NCBI GenBank assembly: GCA_003989065.1
Contig: RXIW01000001.1
Location: 62,001 to 126,000 of the forward strand
Reading direction: 5' to 3'
Source of the DNA: Candidatus Competibacteraceae bacterium
GTDB lineage: Bacteria; Pseudomonadota; Gammaproteobacteria; Competibacterales; Competibacteraceae
DNA: 64,000 nt
Both the position numbers and the translations under genes were made by a program. Positions 23,517 to 36,029 of the stretch are shown here, piece after piece. The stretch's first letter is position 1; the number at the start of each line of letters is the position of its first letter. The notes under the pieces were generated by a model. It did no database searches and was not told the origin of the DNA. It saw only the letters and a program-made list of their open reading frames with translations.

Positions 23517-26267
23517 ATGGCCACTCCCGAAATCGTCGATCTCGTCGCGCCTCCGCCTATCCCCTCACCGCCACCGCGCTTCTCGGTCAACCTGCCCCGT
23601 GACGGGTTGCCATGGAACGATCCGGTCCTGTTCGACAATACCGCCTTCGAGTACGAACCGGCCGCCGCGCCGAACTCGCTCGCCTGGTTCCGCGCCATCC
23701 TCAGACATGGCGACGCCCGCTTCAAGGATCTGTTCCAGCAGGGCATTCCCGCCTACGAGCTGGTATTGGCCCGTTCCCGCCTGATCGACGAGCTGCTGCT
23801 GCGGGTCTGGCTGCGTTTCTTCCAGGTAGACCTGCCGGACCTGGCGCTGGTGGCGGTCGGCGGCTACGGTCGCCACGAGCTGCATCCTGGCTCGGATGTG
23901 GACATCATGATCCTGCTGGACGACCCGGCGCTGGTCACCTACCGCTCGGAAGTGGAAGACTTCCTGGCTTTCCTGTGGGATATCGGCCTGGAAGTCGGCC
24001 ACAGCGTGCGCACGGTCGAGGACTGCGCACGAGAGGGAGCAGCCGACATCACAGTCGCCACCAGCCTGATGGAAGCGCGTTTGCTCACCGGCTCATCGGT
24101 CCTATTCGAGCAGATGCGGGCCGTGACCGGACCCGACCGCATCTGGCCGGACACCGCCTTTTTCGAATTCAAGCAGCAGGAGCGCCAGCAGCGTTGCCGC
24201 CGCTACAACGAAACCGCTTTCAACCTCGAACCCAACATCAAGGAAGGCCCCGGCGGTCTGCGCGACCTACAGATGATCGGCTGGGTGGCCAAGCGTCATT
24301 TCGGCGCCAGCACCCTGCAGGAGCTGGTCAGCCATGGCTTTCTCAGTCCGCGCGAGTACGACGAACTGATCGAATGCCGCAATTTTCTCTGGCAGGTCCG
24401 CTTCGCTCTGCACGCCCTGACCGGCCGGCGCGAGGACGTGCTGCTGTTCGAGCATCAACGGCGCATCGCTCAGCAGTTCGGCTACCAGGATCAGAACCAC
24501 AACCTGGGGGTCGAGCAGTTCATGCAGCGCTATTACCGCACGGTCAATGCGCTGAGCCAGCTCAACGAAATGCTGCTGCAGCTGTTCGAGGAAGCCATCA
24601 TCCTGGCCGACGACCCGGACGAACCGCAGCCGATCAACCGACGCTTCCAGGTTCGGCGCGGCTATCTGGAAGCGACCCGACCCAACGTGTTCCTGCGCTA
24701 CCCCTTCGCGCTGCTGGAAGTCTTCCTGATTCTGCAGCAGCACCCAGAGATCAAGGGCATCCGCGCCGCCACCATCCGGCTGATCCGCGACCATCGGCCG
24801 CTGATCGACGACAAGTTCCGCAACGATGTGCGGCCGCGCAGCCTGTTCATGGAAATCATGCGCCAGCCCCACGGCGTGACCCAGCAGCTGCGGTTGATGA
24901 ACGCCTACGGCGTGCTGCCCGCCTATCTGCCGGAATTCGGCCACATCGTCGGCCGGATGCAATATGACCTGTTTCACGCCTACACGGTGGATCAGCACAT
25001 CCTGTTCGTGGTGCGCAACCTGCGGCGCTTCTTCCTGCCCCAGTACGCCCAGCAGCTGCCCCAGTGCAGCGCGATCATGGAACGACTACCCAAGCCGGAA
25101 CTGCTCTACCTGGCCGGGCTGTACCACGACATCGCCAAGGGACGCGGCGGCGACCATTCCGAGCTGGGCGCCCAGGACGCCGAACGGTTCTGTCGTCAAC
25201 ACGGTCTCAGTACTTTCGACACCCGGTTGATCTCCTGGCTGGTGCGCCACCATCTGACCCTGTCGCTAACCGCCCAGAAAAAGGACATCCACGACCCGGA
25301 TGTCATTCACGACTTCGCCCGGCGCATGGGCGATCAGATGCATCTGGATTATCTGTACCTGCTTACGGTCGCCGACATCCGCGCCACCAACCCCAATTTG
25401 TGGAACACCTGGCGGGCATCGCTGCTGTGGCAGTTGTACGAAGCAACCCGCCGGGCGCTGCGCCGGGGCCTGGACAACCCGATCGACAAGGACGAGCGCA
25501 TCCGCGAGGTGCAGGCCCAGGCGCGGCAGCAGCTGCAAATCACTAAGATCGATGAGGAACGTGTCAACCGGGTCTGGGAAGGCTTTGGCGACGACTACTT
25601 CCTGCGCCACGCCGCCGACGAAATCACCTGGCATACCCGGGCGATCCTCAAGCAGGGCTACAAGAAGCGGCCGCTGGTCATGGCCCGCGACGATCCGAGC
25701 CGCGGCGGCACCAGCATCTTCATCTACACCCGCGACCAAGATAATCTGTTCGCCTTGATCGCTTCCGTACTCGATCATGTCGGGCTGACCGTGCTCGACG
25801 CCCGCATCATCACCGGACACTGCGGCTATACCCTCGACAGCTTCACCGTACTGGAGGACAGCGGGCTGCCGATCCAGGATCGCAACCGGATCAAGGAAAT
25901 CGTCACCAGCCTATTGCAGTACCTGATGCGGCCGGACGCCGTGCCACCCAATCCCAACCGCCACATCTCACGAATTCAGAAGGCCTTTCGCATGCCAACC
26001 TGGGTCTCGTTCCGGGAAGACACCGCCAACGGCCGCACCGTGGTCGATCTGGTGTCGTGGGACCGGCCGGGCTTGCTATCCCAGGTCGGGCAGGCTTTCA
26101 TCGAATGCGGCGTGCAAGTGCACAACGCCAAGATCGTCACCATCGGTGCGCGGGTGGAAGACGTGTTTTTCGTCACCGATCGGGAAAGCCGGCCGCTGAA
26201 CGACGCCCAGAAATACGCCGTCCTGCGCCGGGCGCTGGTCGCGCAACTGGACTCGGAAGAGGAATAA
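23517..26267 (+). CDS. glnD: Bifunctional uridylyltransferase/uridylyl-removing enzyme GlnD
   Basis: Sensor of nitrogen status that uridylylates PII when glutamine is low and deuridylylates it when glutamine is high. 916 residues with the expected domains: nucleotidyltransferase (GGYGRHELHPGSDVDIMILL, about residues 115-134), a helical linker, an HD hydrolase domain (YHDIAKGRGGDHSELG, about 535-550) and two ACT domains at the C-terminus (about 735-815 and 845-916). All catalytic motifs are intact. It runs convergently into roxA with nine bases between stops. Confidence 0.97.
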   Translation: MATPEIVDLVAPPPIPSPPPRFSVNLPRDGLPWNDPVLFDNTAFEYEPAAAPNSLAWFRAILRHGDARFKDLFQQGIPAYELVLARSRLIDELLLRVWLRFFQVDLPDLALVAVGGYGRHELHPGSDVDIMILLDDPALVTYRSEVEDFLAFLWDIGLEVGHSVRTVEDCAREGAADITVATSLMEARLLTGSSVLFEQMRAVTGPDRIWPDTAFFEFKQQERQQRCRRYNETAFNLEPNIKEGPGGLRDLQMIGWVAKRHFGASTLQELVSHGFLSPREYDELIECRNFLWQVRFALHALTGRREDVLLFEHQRRIAQQFGYQDQNHNLGVEQFMQRYYRTVNALSQLNEMLLQLFEEAIILADDPDEPQPINRRFQVRRGYLEATRPNVFLRYPFALLEVFLILQQHPEIKGIRAATIRLIRDHRPLIDDKFRNDVRPRSLFMEIMRQPHGVTQQLRLMNAYGVLPAYLPEFGHIVGRMQYDLFHAYTVDQHILFVVRNLRRFFLPQYAQQLPQCSAIMERLPKPELLYLAGLYHDIAKGRGGDHSELGAQDAERFCRQHGLSTFDTRLISWLVRHHLTLSLTAQKKDIHDPDVIHDFARRMGDQMHLDYLYLLTVADIRATNPNLWNTWRASLLWQLYEATRRALRRGLDNPIDKDERIREVQAQARQQLQITKIDEERVNRVWEGFGDDYFLRHAADEITWHTRAILKQGYKKRPLVMARDDPSRGGTSIFIYTRDQDNLFALIASVLDHVGLTVLDARIITGHCGYTLDSFTVLEDSGLPIQDRNRIKEIVTSLLQYLMRPDAVPPNPNRHISRIQKAFRMPTWVSFREDTANGRTVVDLVSWDRPGLLSQVGQAFIECGVQVHNAKIVTIGARVEDVFFVTDRESRPLNDAQKYAVLRRALVAQLDSEEE

Positions 26268-26276
26268 AGCCCGACC

Positions 26277-27473
26277 TCAATCCTCGTCAGCGCCGTCATC
26301 GTCCTCGTAGATGAGCAGATAACCTTCGTTGAGCAGATCCAACAGCAGGAGCCGGGCGTCGGTCTGTTTGAGCGCTTCGCGCAACAACGCGGGCGTCAGC
26401 ACGCGCTGGCGGCACAACAGCGGGGCCATGAACGCCACGTCCGGCCCCAGCGCAAACTCCTGTCCATCCACGAACAGCATCGCCTCTCCGTCCGGCCCGG
26501 CAATGTAGTGAAAGCGCGAGCCGGGATTGCGCTCCAGCTGCCCTCCGCCGCGCAGATGCGCCCGTAGTTCGTCCTCGTCGTAGGGCTCGGATTCCGGTTC
26601 GGCCCGGAACCCTGGCTTGGGTTCGCTGAGATAGCGTCCCAACCAAACCGCGATGGTCTCGTCATCCAGCGCGATGCATTGGCGCAGCAGCGTGCGCACC
26701 TTGTCCAGCGCAGCCGGGCCGATCTCACCGGGATGCGCCTGCAACACTAAATCTGGATCGGTGTAACGCGCCTCGGCATCAACCCCTTCCAGCAGAAATT
26801 CCAGGAAGCCGCTCAGCAATTCACGCTGACTGGGCGCGCGAAAACCGATCGAGTAGGTCAGACAGGGTTCCAGGGCAACCCCGTAATGTGCGACTCGCGG
26901 GGGCAGATACAACATATCGCCTGGTTCCAGCACCCATTCCTGTTCCGGCGCAAACTCGCGCAGGATGCGCAGCTCGGTATCGGGCAAACAATTGTCCGCC
27001 GCCACCGGCCTGGTGCTGAGCTGCCAGCGTCGCCGGCCCTGCCCCTGCAACAGAAAGACATCGTAGTCATCGATATGCGGCCCGACCGAACCGGCCAGCG
27101 GCGCGTAACTGATCATCAGGTCGTCGATCCGCCAGTCGGGAATAAAGCGAAACGGCTCCAGCAGGGCGACCAGGTCCGGAGCGTGCTTCTCGACATCCTG
27201 CACCAGCAGGGTCCAGTGGCTGTCGGGCAGATTCAGGAAATCCGCGTCGTTGAACGGGCCGTGGCGCAGATCCCAGGGCGCGGCCCCGTCCCGCTCCAGC
27301 ACCAGACGCGATTCCACCCCCTCCTCGCACGCCAACCCGGCCAGCTCCTCCGGGGTCAACGGATCGCGAAATCCCGGCCAGGCCCCGCGCACCACCAGCG
27401 GCTTTTTCTGCCAGTACTCGGCCAGGAATTGCGCCGGACTCAGCGCCCCCAATATCGGCGGTGTCATGCTCAT
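26277..27473 (-). CDS. roxA: Ribosomal oxygenase RoxA (uL16 arginine hydroxylase, cupin/JmjC)
   Basis: Fe(II)/2-oxoglutarate oxygenase; the E. coli homologue YcfD hydroxylates an arginine of ribosomal protein L16. 398 residues. The cupin core has the iron triad His133-x-Asp135 in VGPHIDDYDVFLLQ and His196 in LPPRVAHYGVAL, spaced as in YcfD. The winged-helix C-terminal part follows (about 300-398). It sits one base upstream of purB, so the two are probably co-expressed. Substrate assignment rests on family knowledge. Confidence 0.88.
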   Translation of the reverse strand: MSMTPPILGALSPAQFLAEYWQKKPLVVRGAWPGFRDPLTPEELAGLACEEGVESRLVLERDGAAPWDLRHGPFNDADFLNLPDSHWTLLVQDVEKHAPDLVALLEPFRFIPDWRIDDLMISYAPLAGSVGPHIDDYDVFLLQGQGRRRWQLSTRPVAADNCLPDTELRILREFAPEQEWVLEPGDMLYLPPRVAHYGVALEPCLTYSIGFRAPSQRELLSGFLEFLLEGVDAEARYTDPDLVLQAHPGEIGPAALDKVRTLLRQCIALDDETIAVWLGRYLSEPKPGFRAEPESEPYDEDELRAHLRGGGQLERNPGSRFHYIAGPDGEAMLFVDGQEFALGPDVAFMAPLLCRQRVLTPALLREALKQTDARLLLLDLLNEGYLLIYEDDDGADED

Positions 27474-27474
27474 C

Positions 27475-29771
<2,297 letters not shown>

Positions 29772-29776
29772 GCCAG

Positions 29777-30499
29777 TTATTCCCCGGCCGCCTGGCCACC
29801 GAGGTAGGCATTGCGCACCTCGGGATTGGCCAGCAGAGCATCGGCGCGATCCTCCAGCACGATCCGCCCGACTTCCATTACATAGCCGCGATGCGCCAGC
29901 TTCAGGGCAGCGCGGGCGTTTTGCTCGACCAGAACGATGGTGACTCCGGCCTCGTTGATTTCCCACAAGGTCTGGAAAATGGTCTTGACCAGCAAGGGCG
30001 CCAGTCCAAGGCTCGGTTCATCCAGCAACAGCACGCGGGGCCGCGCCATCAAGGCCCGGCCGATGGCCAACATCTGTTGTTCGCCACCGCTCAGGGTGCC
30101 AGCCAATTGCTCGCGGCGCTGGGCCAGCACTGGAAACAGCTGGTAAATCCATTGCAGGGTCTCGGCAACCTGGACCTGGTCGGTGCGGGTGAACGCACCC
30201 AGATCGAGATTCTCGCGCACCGTCAGGGTCCCGAAGATGCGGCGACCTTCCGGCGCTTGGGCGATGCCCATGCCGACCAGCCGATGGGCCGGCAATTTGT
30301 GGATCGGGCGGGACTCGAAACGAATTTCGCCCTGCGCAGGCCGGAGCAAACCGCTGATGGCGTGCAAGGTCGTGGTTTTGCCGGCTCCATTGGCCCCCAG
30401 GATGGTGACGATCTCACCCTGGCGAACCTGCAGATTGATGCCATGCAGGGCCTCGACATTGCCATAACGAACGTGCAGATCTTCGACTTCAAGCAGCAT
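29777..30499 (-). CDS. livF: Branched-chain amino acid ABC transporter ATPase LivF
   Basis: One of two ATPases of the high-affinity Leu/Ile/Val importer. 240 residues. Walker A GANGAGKTT (about 34-42), signature LSGGEQQMLAIGRAL, Walker B VLLLDEPSLGLAP and the switch His region are intact. It is separated from livG by 102 bases without an obvious feature. The family also carries urea or other amides, so the exact substrate is inferred. Confidence 0.94.
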   Translation of the reverse strand: MLLEVEDLHVRYGNVEALHGINLQVRQGEIVTILGANGAGKTTTLHAISGLLRPAQGEIRFESRPIHKLPAHRLVGMGIAQAPEGRRIFGTLTVRENLDLGAFTRTDQVQVAETLQWIYQLFPVLAQRREQLAGTLSGGEQQMLAIGRALMARPRVLLLDEPSLGLAPLLVKTIFQTLWEINEAGVTIVLVEQNARAALKLAHRGYVMEVGRIVLEDRADALLANPEVRNAYLGGQAAGE

Positions 30500-30601
30500 G
30501 GCGGGAACGTCTTCGCAAAGTGAAATTCAAGACCATCCGTCCCTCACAAGTCGCGAATTCATGGGTGGCGACCATCACGATCGATCTCTCCTAGGTGTGC
30601 G

Positions 30602-31423
30602 TCAGTCATCGTCGCCCGCGCCCAGATAGGCTTCGATCACCCGCGGATCGCGGCGAATCTGATCGGGGGTGCCTTCGGCGATCTTGCCGCCGTACTCCAG
30701 CACCACCAGCTTCTCGCAAGCCCGCATCACCAGGCGCATATCGTGCTCGATCAGCAAGATGGTAACGCCGCGCGCCCGAATCTGCGCAATCAGCCCGATC
30801 AAGGCTTCGGTTTCCTGCTCGTTCATTCCGCCGGCCGGCTCGTCCAGAATCAGCAGGCGCGGTTGGGTGGCCAAGGCTCGGGCGATTTCCAGTCGTCGCT
30901 GGTCGCCGTAAGCCAGATTCTTCGCCAACACCGCCGCCTGCGATTGCAGCCCGACGAATTCCAGCTCCTGCAAAGCGCGGTCGAGCGCCTCCCGCTCCTC
31001 GCGCCGCTGGGCCGGCAATCGCAGCATACCGCCTACAATTCCGCTGCGCATCCGATAGTGGCAACCCGCCAAGACATTCTCGATCGCGGTCAGGCGCTGA
31101 AACAGGCGGATATTCTGAAAAGTCCGGGCAATGCCGCGGGCGATGATGCGATGAGTGCGCAGCCCGGCCAACGGCCGGTCGTCGAACAGGATCTGGCCGT
31201 GGTCAGGCCGATAGTGGCCGGTGATCAGATTGAATACCGTGGTCTTGCCAGCGCCGTTCGGCCCGATCAGGCCGACCACCGAACCCTCTTCGACCGCGAA
31301 GGATACGGCGTTGACAGCGGTCAATCCGCCGAAGCGCTTGGTCAGATCCCGCAGCACCAGCAAAGACATGCCTTCGGTGGGAACGCGGGCGGGCGACATT
31401 CCGTCGGCGACGAGCGTCTCCAT
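30602..31423 (-). CDS. livG: Branched-chain amino acid ABC transporter ATPase LivG
   Basis: Second ATPase of the importer. The ATG at 31423 overlaps the livM stop (TGATG) with GAGGAA upstream, giving 273 residues; an internal ATG at 31369 would yield the more common length of about 255 and is an alternative. Walker A GPNGAGKTT, the LivG-type YGDQRRLEIARALA signature and LILDEPAGGMNEQE are present. It is the larger ABC subunit, as usual for LivG. Confidence 0.93.
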   Translation of the reverse strand: METLVADGMSPARVPTEGMSLLVLRDLTKRFGGLTAVNAVSFAVEEGSVVGLIGPNGAGKTTVFNLITGHYRPDHGQILFDDRPLAGLRTHRIIARGIARTFQNIRLFQRLTAIENVLAGCHYRMRSGIVGGMLRLPAQRREEREALDRALQELEFVGLQSQAAVLAKNLAYGDQRRLEIARALATQPRLLILDEPAGGMNEQETEALIGLIAQIRARGVTILLIEHDMRLVMRACEKLVVLEYGGKIAEGTPDQIRRDPRVIEAYLGAGDDD

Positions 31424-32379
31424 CAGGGTTTCCTCGCGCCCGTCAGCGCCGCCAGCGAAATGCGCGGGGTCTGGGCAGGCCACAATCCCTGCGGCCGGAC
31501 CACCATCATCACCATCATCACCAGACCGAAGACCAACATGCGCGCACCCGCCAGCTCCCGGAACAATTCCGGCAGGCCGATCACCAGAAAGGCGGCCAGC
31601 AACACACCCAAAACGCTCCCGGCTCCGCCCAGGATCACGATCATGAACAGCATCACCGACTCCCAGAAACTGAAGGATTCGGGTGAAATGATGGTCATCT
31701 TGGCAGCGAACAGGGTGCCCGCCATCCCGGCCCAGGCTGCGCCCAGACCAAAGGCGGCCAGCTTGTAAGCATCGGTGTCGATGCCGCTGCCTTCCGCCGC
31801 CACCTCATCTTCACGCAAGTAATTGAGCGCCCGACCAAACCGTGACTGCTTGAGGCGCAAGAACAGAAAAATCGTTAGGGCGACGAATCCCCAGATCAGA
31901 TAGAAAAATTCTTCCGGCCGACGGATCACCCAGCCGAACAATTTGGGGCGACTGATCCCGAAGATGCCATTGGCGCCGCCGGTGATACCGAACACGTCGT
32001 TGACCAGGGCAATCCGTACGATCTCGCCTACACCAATGGTCACGATCATCAGATAATCGCCACGCAGGTGAATGACCGGTCGGGCCACCAGCAAGGCAAA
32101 CGCGCCGGCGGCCAACCCGCTCAGCGGCAAAGTCCACAGGATGGGGATCTGGTAGTGGGTATTCAGGATGGCTGCGGTGTAAGCACCCATCGCGTAGAAG
32201 GCGGCATGGCCCATGTCGAACAGGCCGGCCTCGCCCAGGATCAGATTGAGACTCAGGGCTAGCAACGCGTACAGGCCGATGCTGTTGAGCACATCGACCT
32301 GATAGGTATTGAGAAAGAGCGGCGCAAACGGCAGCACGGCCACCACCAGCGCCACCACGGACAGCGTCAATCGATTCAT
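31423..32379 (-). CDS. livM: Branched-chain amino acid ABC transporter permease LivM
   Basis: Membrane subunit with about nine hydrophobic segments, 318 residues from the ATG at 32379 (MNRLTLSVVALVVAVLPF); the upstream open frame overlaps livH and is rejected. The conserved LivM segment YALLALSLNLILGEAGLFDMG and the EAA-like loop near GSGIDTDAYKLAAFGLGAAW are visible. It begins 17 bases after livH. Confidence 0.94.
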   Translation of the reverse strand: MNRLTLSVVALVVAVLPFAPLFLNTYQVDVLNSIGLYALLALSLNLILGEAGLFDMGHAAFYAMGAYTAAILNTHYQIPILWTLPLSGLAAGAFALLVARPVIHLRGDYLMIVTIGVGEIVRIALVNDVFGITGGANGIFGISRPKLFGWVIRRPEEFFYLIWGFVALTIFLFLRLKQSRFGRALNYLREDEVAAEGSGIDTDAYKLAAFGLGAAWAGMAGTLFAAKMTIISPESFSFWESVMLFMIVILGGAGSVLGVLLAAFLVIGLPELFRELAGARMLVFGLVMMVMMVVRPQGLWPAQTPRISLAALTGARKP

Positions 32380-32396
32380 GCCATTCCTGCCCCGTC

Positions 32397-33302
32397 TCAA
32401 ATCTTGTCGGCCACGCGCTCGCCCAGCAAACCGGTCGGTCGCACGATCAGAATCAGGATCAGCACCACGAACGCAATGGCGTCCTTCCAAGCGATGGAGA
32501 CATAGGCCGCGCCCAGCGCCTCAATCACACCAAGCAACAAACCACCGACCATGGCCCCAGGGATGTTACCGATCCCACCGAGGATGGCGGCGGTGAAGGC
32601 TTTCATGCCGTATACCCAGCCCATGGTGAAATTGACCTGGCCGTAGTACAGCCCCACCATCAGCCCCGCGACGCCGCCCAGCGCTGGCCCCAGCAGAAAC
32701 ACCAGCAGGATCACCCGGTTGACGTCGATCCCCATCAGACGGGCAGCGCCCTGGTCGATGGCCGCCGCACGAATGGCGGCTCCGATCCGGGTTTTTTGGA
32801 TGAACAGGTACAAGGCCACCATCATCCCCACCGAAGCCAGCACGATCAGTACCCGCATCAGCGGCACGTACAGACCCAGGACATTGAGGGTGGCGGTGGG
32901 CAGGATATCGTCCGGGTAGACCTGAAAACGAGCGCCGTAGATCAGCATCAGGGTGTTCTGCAGGAAGATCGACGCGCCCAGCGCCGATACTACCGCCGAC
33001 AGGCGTGGTGATTCCCGTAGCGGACGATAGGCGGCCCGCTCCAGAATGGCGCCCAGCACCGCGACCAGCCCCATCACCATCAACACCAGCACCAGCACGC
33101 CCAAGGCAAAGCCCAGGCGATCGGTCAGCGCCAGCGAGGTCAACAGGGTCAGGCCCAGATAAGCGCCGTAGGTGAACAGGTCGCCATGGGCGAAATTGAT
33201 CAGCTTGAGCACACCGTACACCATGGTGTAGCCCAGGGCGATCAGGGCGTAAATGCCACCGACGGCCAAGCCGTTGGTCAGTTGCTGGAGAAATTCTTCC
33301 AC
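32397..33302 (-). CDS. livH: Branched-chain amino acid ABC transporter permease LivH
   Basis: Partner permease, about 301 residues. A GTG at 33302 gives the standard start (EEFLQQLTNGLAVGGIYALI); an ATG 18 codons earlier is possible but lies closer to the upstream hairpin. No clear ribosome-binding site precedes either. Conserved ALGYTMVYGVLKLINFAHGD and GRVKMAFTAAILGGIGNIPG-type segments mark the family (here GMKAFTAAILGGIGNIPGAM). Confidence 0.92.
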   Translation of the reverse strand: MEEFLQQLTNGLAVGGIYALIALGYTMVYGVLKLINFAHGDLFTYGAYLGLTLLTSLALTDRLGFALGVLVLVLMVMGLVAVLGAILERAAYRPLRESPRLSAVVSALGASIFLQNTLMLIYGARFQVYPDDILPTATLNVLGLYVPLMRVLIVLASVGMMVALYLFIQKTRIGAAIRAAAIDQGAARLMGIDVNRVILLVFLLGPALGGVAGLMVGLYYGQVNFTMGWVYGMKAFTAAILGGIGNIPGAMVGGLLLGVIEALGAAYVSIAWKDAIAFVVLILILIVRPTGLLGERVADKI

Positions 33303-33368
33303 GAGGGGGCTTGCGCTATGGATTGGAGAAATCGGAGAAATGCCGCTAGCCGGCATCCACTGTCGCCG

Positions 33369-33393
33369 ACCCCCTCGCCTGGCGGGAGGGGGT
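33369..33393. repeat. Perfect inverted repeat between livK and livH
   Basis: ACCCCCTC and GAGGGGGT form an 8-bp perfect stem with a 9-base loop, 10 bases past the livK stop on the minus strand. There is no T-run after it, so it may stabilise the livK mRNA end or partly slow transcription rather than terminate it. This would allow more binding protein than permease, which liv operons need. The similar palindrome at 5295-5328 hints at a repeat family. Confidence 0.55.
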
Positions 33394-33403
33394 ATGGATG
33401 GCC

Positions 33404-34528
33404 TTACTTCTTCTGCATCACGAAGTTGCCGTCGGCATCGACCTTGTAGAGTCGATAGACCTCGCCTTCACGATCACCCTTGGCGTCGAACGCGATGGAG
33501 CCGCTCAGTCCGGGGAAATTCTTCAGATCCTTGTGCAGATAGCCAGCCGACTTGGCGCCGTCGGCCGACTTGGCGCCTTCGATGCCAGCCACGGCCACCC
33601 GGAACCCATCACCAGCCAGCACAGCCCAGATCGAAGGCGGCAATTCGTTGTATTTTTTCTGATAATCGGCCAGAAAAGCCTTGGCGTCCGGCGTATCCAG
33701 ATCCTGCGGTTGCGGCGGGCTGAGGAAGTAGAAACCCTCGGCCGCCTTGCCGGCGATCTTGACCAGATCGGCATTGTTGGTGGCGTCACCACCGATGAAT
33801 GGCACGTTCCAGTTCATGCCCTTCTTCTGTTTCAGCAGCAGACCGGCTTCGGGATAGTAGCCGGTGAACAGCACCACGTCCGGGTTGGCGCCCTTCAGCT
33901 TGGTCAGGATAGCGGTATAGTCGCTTTCCTTGGGAGTCAGGGCATCGAAGAACACGACTTCGACGCCTTTCTTCTTCAGCAGGGCATTGGCTTCGTCCGC
34001 CAACCCTTTGGCGTAGGAGGTGCTGTCGTGCAGGATCGCCACCTTCTTGAAGCCCAGCTTCTCAATAGTCTGGGCGGCCATGCGGCCCTGCTCGTCATCG
34101 CGCGGCGCGGTCCGGAAGAATTTCTGGTAGCCCTTCTCGGTCAAGCGAATGGCGGTGGAGCCGTTGGCGATCTGCGGGATGCCGGCCTCGTCGTAAATAG
34201 CCTGACTGGCTTCGGTCACCGAGGACCCGTAGGTGCCGACCACCGCCGCCACCCCCTTGGTGGTCAGCCGTTGCGCGGCCAGCGACGCCGTGCGGGGATC
34301 GCCGCCGTCGTCCTCGACGATCACCTCGATGGGCTTGCCCAGCACGCCGCCCTTGGCATTCTGTTGTTCGGCCAGTAGCTCGACGATCTTCTTCATGCCC
34401 TGGCCTTCACTGGCCCAGGATCCGGTCAGCGGCGCCATCAGACCGATCTTGACCGTATCCGCCGCCTGAGCGCCTCCGCCCAAACCCAGACTCAGGGCAG
34501 CGACCATCGCCAACAGTGATTTTTTCAT
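33404..34528 (-). CDS. livK: Branched-chain amino acid ABC transporter, substrate-binding protein
   Basis: Periplasmic receptor of the liv importer, 374 residues. It has a clear signal peptide (Lys-Lys start, hydrophobic core, GGAQA cleavage at about residue 22) and the type I periplasmic fold with VKIGLMAPLTGSWASEGQGM at the mature start. AGGAGAG lies 6 bases before the ATG. It leads the livK-H-M-G-F set. The ligand may be Leu/Ile/Val or another small amino acid or amide; sequence alone does not decide. Confidence 0.93.
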   Translation of the reverse strand: MKKSLLAMVAALSLGLGGGAQAADTVKIGLMAPLTGSWASEGQGMKKIVELLAEQQNAKGGVLGKPIEVIVEDDGGDPRTASLAAQRLTTKGVAAVVGTYGSSVTEASQAIYDEAGIPQIANGSTAIRLTEKGYQKFFRTAPRDDEQGRMAAQTIEKLGFKKVAILHDSTSYAKGLADEANALLKKKGVEVVFFDALTPKESDYTAILTKLKGANPDVVLFTGYYPEAGLLLKQKKGMNWNVPFIGGDATNNADLVKIAGKAAEGFYFLSPPQPQDLDTPDAKAFLADYQKKYNELPPSIWAVLAGDGFRVAVAGIEGAKSADGAKSAGYLHKDLKNFPGLSGSIAFDAKGDREGEVYRLYKVDADGNFVMQKK

Positions 34529-34662
34529 CCGTATCTCTCCTGGTAGCCGAGCCGGCCATGATGAAACGCATGTCAGTCACGGCTGGCGTAATGGTTTTTA
34601 TCGAAAATGCAACGATAGCAGTGAATGCGCCCGAGCGCCAAATCCGCCGCAGCGATCCCGCG

Positions 34663-35592
34663 TCAGCGTTGAGACGGCAATGCCGGCCATGGCATGCGAA
34701 TCGCGCCGGCCGGCAGCGCCGGCATGTCCTCCTCATCGCGCTCATCCTCGTCATCCGCCCTGCCGCCGAGCAGCCAATCCAGCGCTTGTCCGCCGTTGCG
34801 CGCGCCCAGCCCGGCGAAGTCGAACAGCCCGCTATCGGCCAGATGCGACGGCGCTACGTTCTGCAGGGCGGCAAAGATGTTCTCCACCCGTCCTGGCGTT
34901 TGTCTATCCCATTGCTGCAGCATGGCCTTGATCGCCCGACGCTGCAGATTCTCCTGCGAGCCGCACAGATTGCAGGGGATGATCGGAAATTGCCGCGCTT
35001 CGGCATAGGCGGCGATATCGCGCTCCTTGCAATAGGCCAGCGGCCGGATCACCACGTGCCGGCCATCGTCGCTCAGCAGCTTCGGCGGCATGGCCTTGAG
35101 CTTACCGCCGTGGAACAGGTTCAGAAACAGGGTTTCGACGATATCGTCGCGATGATGACCCAGGGCGATCCGGGTCATGCCGTGCTCGGCGGCGAAGCTG
35201 TAGAGAATGCCGCGCCGCAGGCGGGAACAGAGCCCACAGGTGGTCTTGCCCTCGGGGACGACCCGTTTGACCACGCTGTAGGTGTCCTGCTCGATGATGT
35301 GAAAGGGCACGCCGATGCTGCGCAGATAGTCCGGCAACACCTGCTCGGGAAAACCCGGCTGTTTCTGGTCGAGATTGACCGCGATCAATTCGAACCGGAC
35401 CGGCGCCCGCGCCTGCAGATTGCGCAGGATGTCCAGCATGACGAAGGAGTCCTTGCCGCCGGACAGACAGACCATCACCCGGTCGCCCTCCTCGATCATG
35501 TTGAAATTCTGGATGGCCCGGCCCACGTTCCGCCGCAGGCGTTTCTGCAGTTTGTTGAAATTGAGCTGTTGTTTCCTGACCGCCACCGTCAT
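34663..35592 (-). CDS. ttcA: tRNA 2-thiocytidine(32) synthetase TtcA
   Basis: ATP- and Fe-S-dependent enzyme that thiolates cytidine 32 of some tRNAs. The ATG at 35592, with AGGAGAGG before it, gives 309 residues; 58 upstream in-frame codons are rejected. The PP-loop SGGKDS is at 44-49. The two CxxC pairs that hold the cluster are Cys119/Cys122 (CGLC) and Cys207/Cys210 (CNLC). The C-terminal tail is Asp/Glu-rich. It is upstream of livK on the same strand, 134 bases apart, and divergent from the ydcH-like gene. Confidence 0.94.
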   Translation of the reverse strand: MTVAVRKQQLNFNKLQKRLRRNVGRAIQNFNMIEEGDRVMVCLSGGKDSFVMLDILRNLQARAPVRFELIAVNLDQKQPGFPEQVLPDYLRSIGVPFHIIEQDTYSVVKRVVPEGKTTCGLCSRLRRGILYSFAAEHGMTRIALGHHRDDIVETLFLNLFHGGKLKAMPPKLLSDDGRHVVIRPLAYCKERDIAAYAEARQFPIIPCNLCGSQENLQRRAIKAMLQQWDRQTPGRVENIFAALQNVAPSHLADSGLFDFAGLGARNGGQALDWLLGGRADDEDERDEEDMPALPAGAIRMPWPALPSQR

Positions 35593-35796
35593 CGCCCTCT
35601 CCTTCGAAGTTGCTTGCGCGGCGGCCCACTTTACTCGAAAACTGCAAGGCATGCGCCATGTCCCCAGCTTGCCGGACGTCAGCGGCGGGGATAGACTCTT
35701 CAATCGTGTCACGGTTCGTTCTTCGAGCCGGGTTCCGCCAGGATCCTGGCCTGTCGCGCCGGACATCTAGACCGCCACTCCTCGGAGAACCCAATC

Positions 35797-36003
35797 ATGG
35801 AGACCAGCGACATCGAACACTACAAGCGCCGGCTCGTCGAACTGCGCGTCGAACACCGCGATCTGGACGACGTGATCGTCCGCTTGGTGAAAGACCCTTT
35901 GGTGGACGAACTTGAGTTGAAGCGCTTGAAAAAAAGAAAACTCATGCTTAAGGACATGATTTCTCATCTGGAAAGCAAGCTGATTCCCGACCTTAACGCC
36001 TGA
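35797..36003 (+). CDS. YdcH/DUF465 family small protein
   Basis: 68 residues, highly charged and helical, fitting the DUF465 (YdcH/SlyX-like) family: EHYKRRLVELRVEHRDLDD followed by a Lys-rich LKRLKKRKLMLKDMISHLE segment forming a helical hairpin. GGAGAA precedes the ATG by 8 bases. The family is common in proteobacteria and has no established function. A strong bidirectional terminator follows. Confidence 0.85.
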   Translation: METSDIEHYKRRLVELRVEHRDLDDVIVRLVKDPLVDELELKRLKKRKLMLKDMISHLESKLIPDLNA

Positions 36004-36029
36004 GCCCGGTCCACAGCCGGTCCATAAAG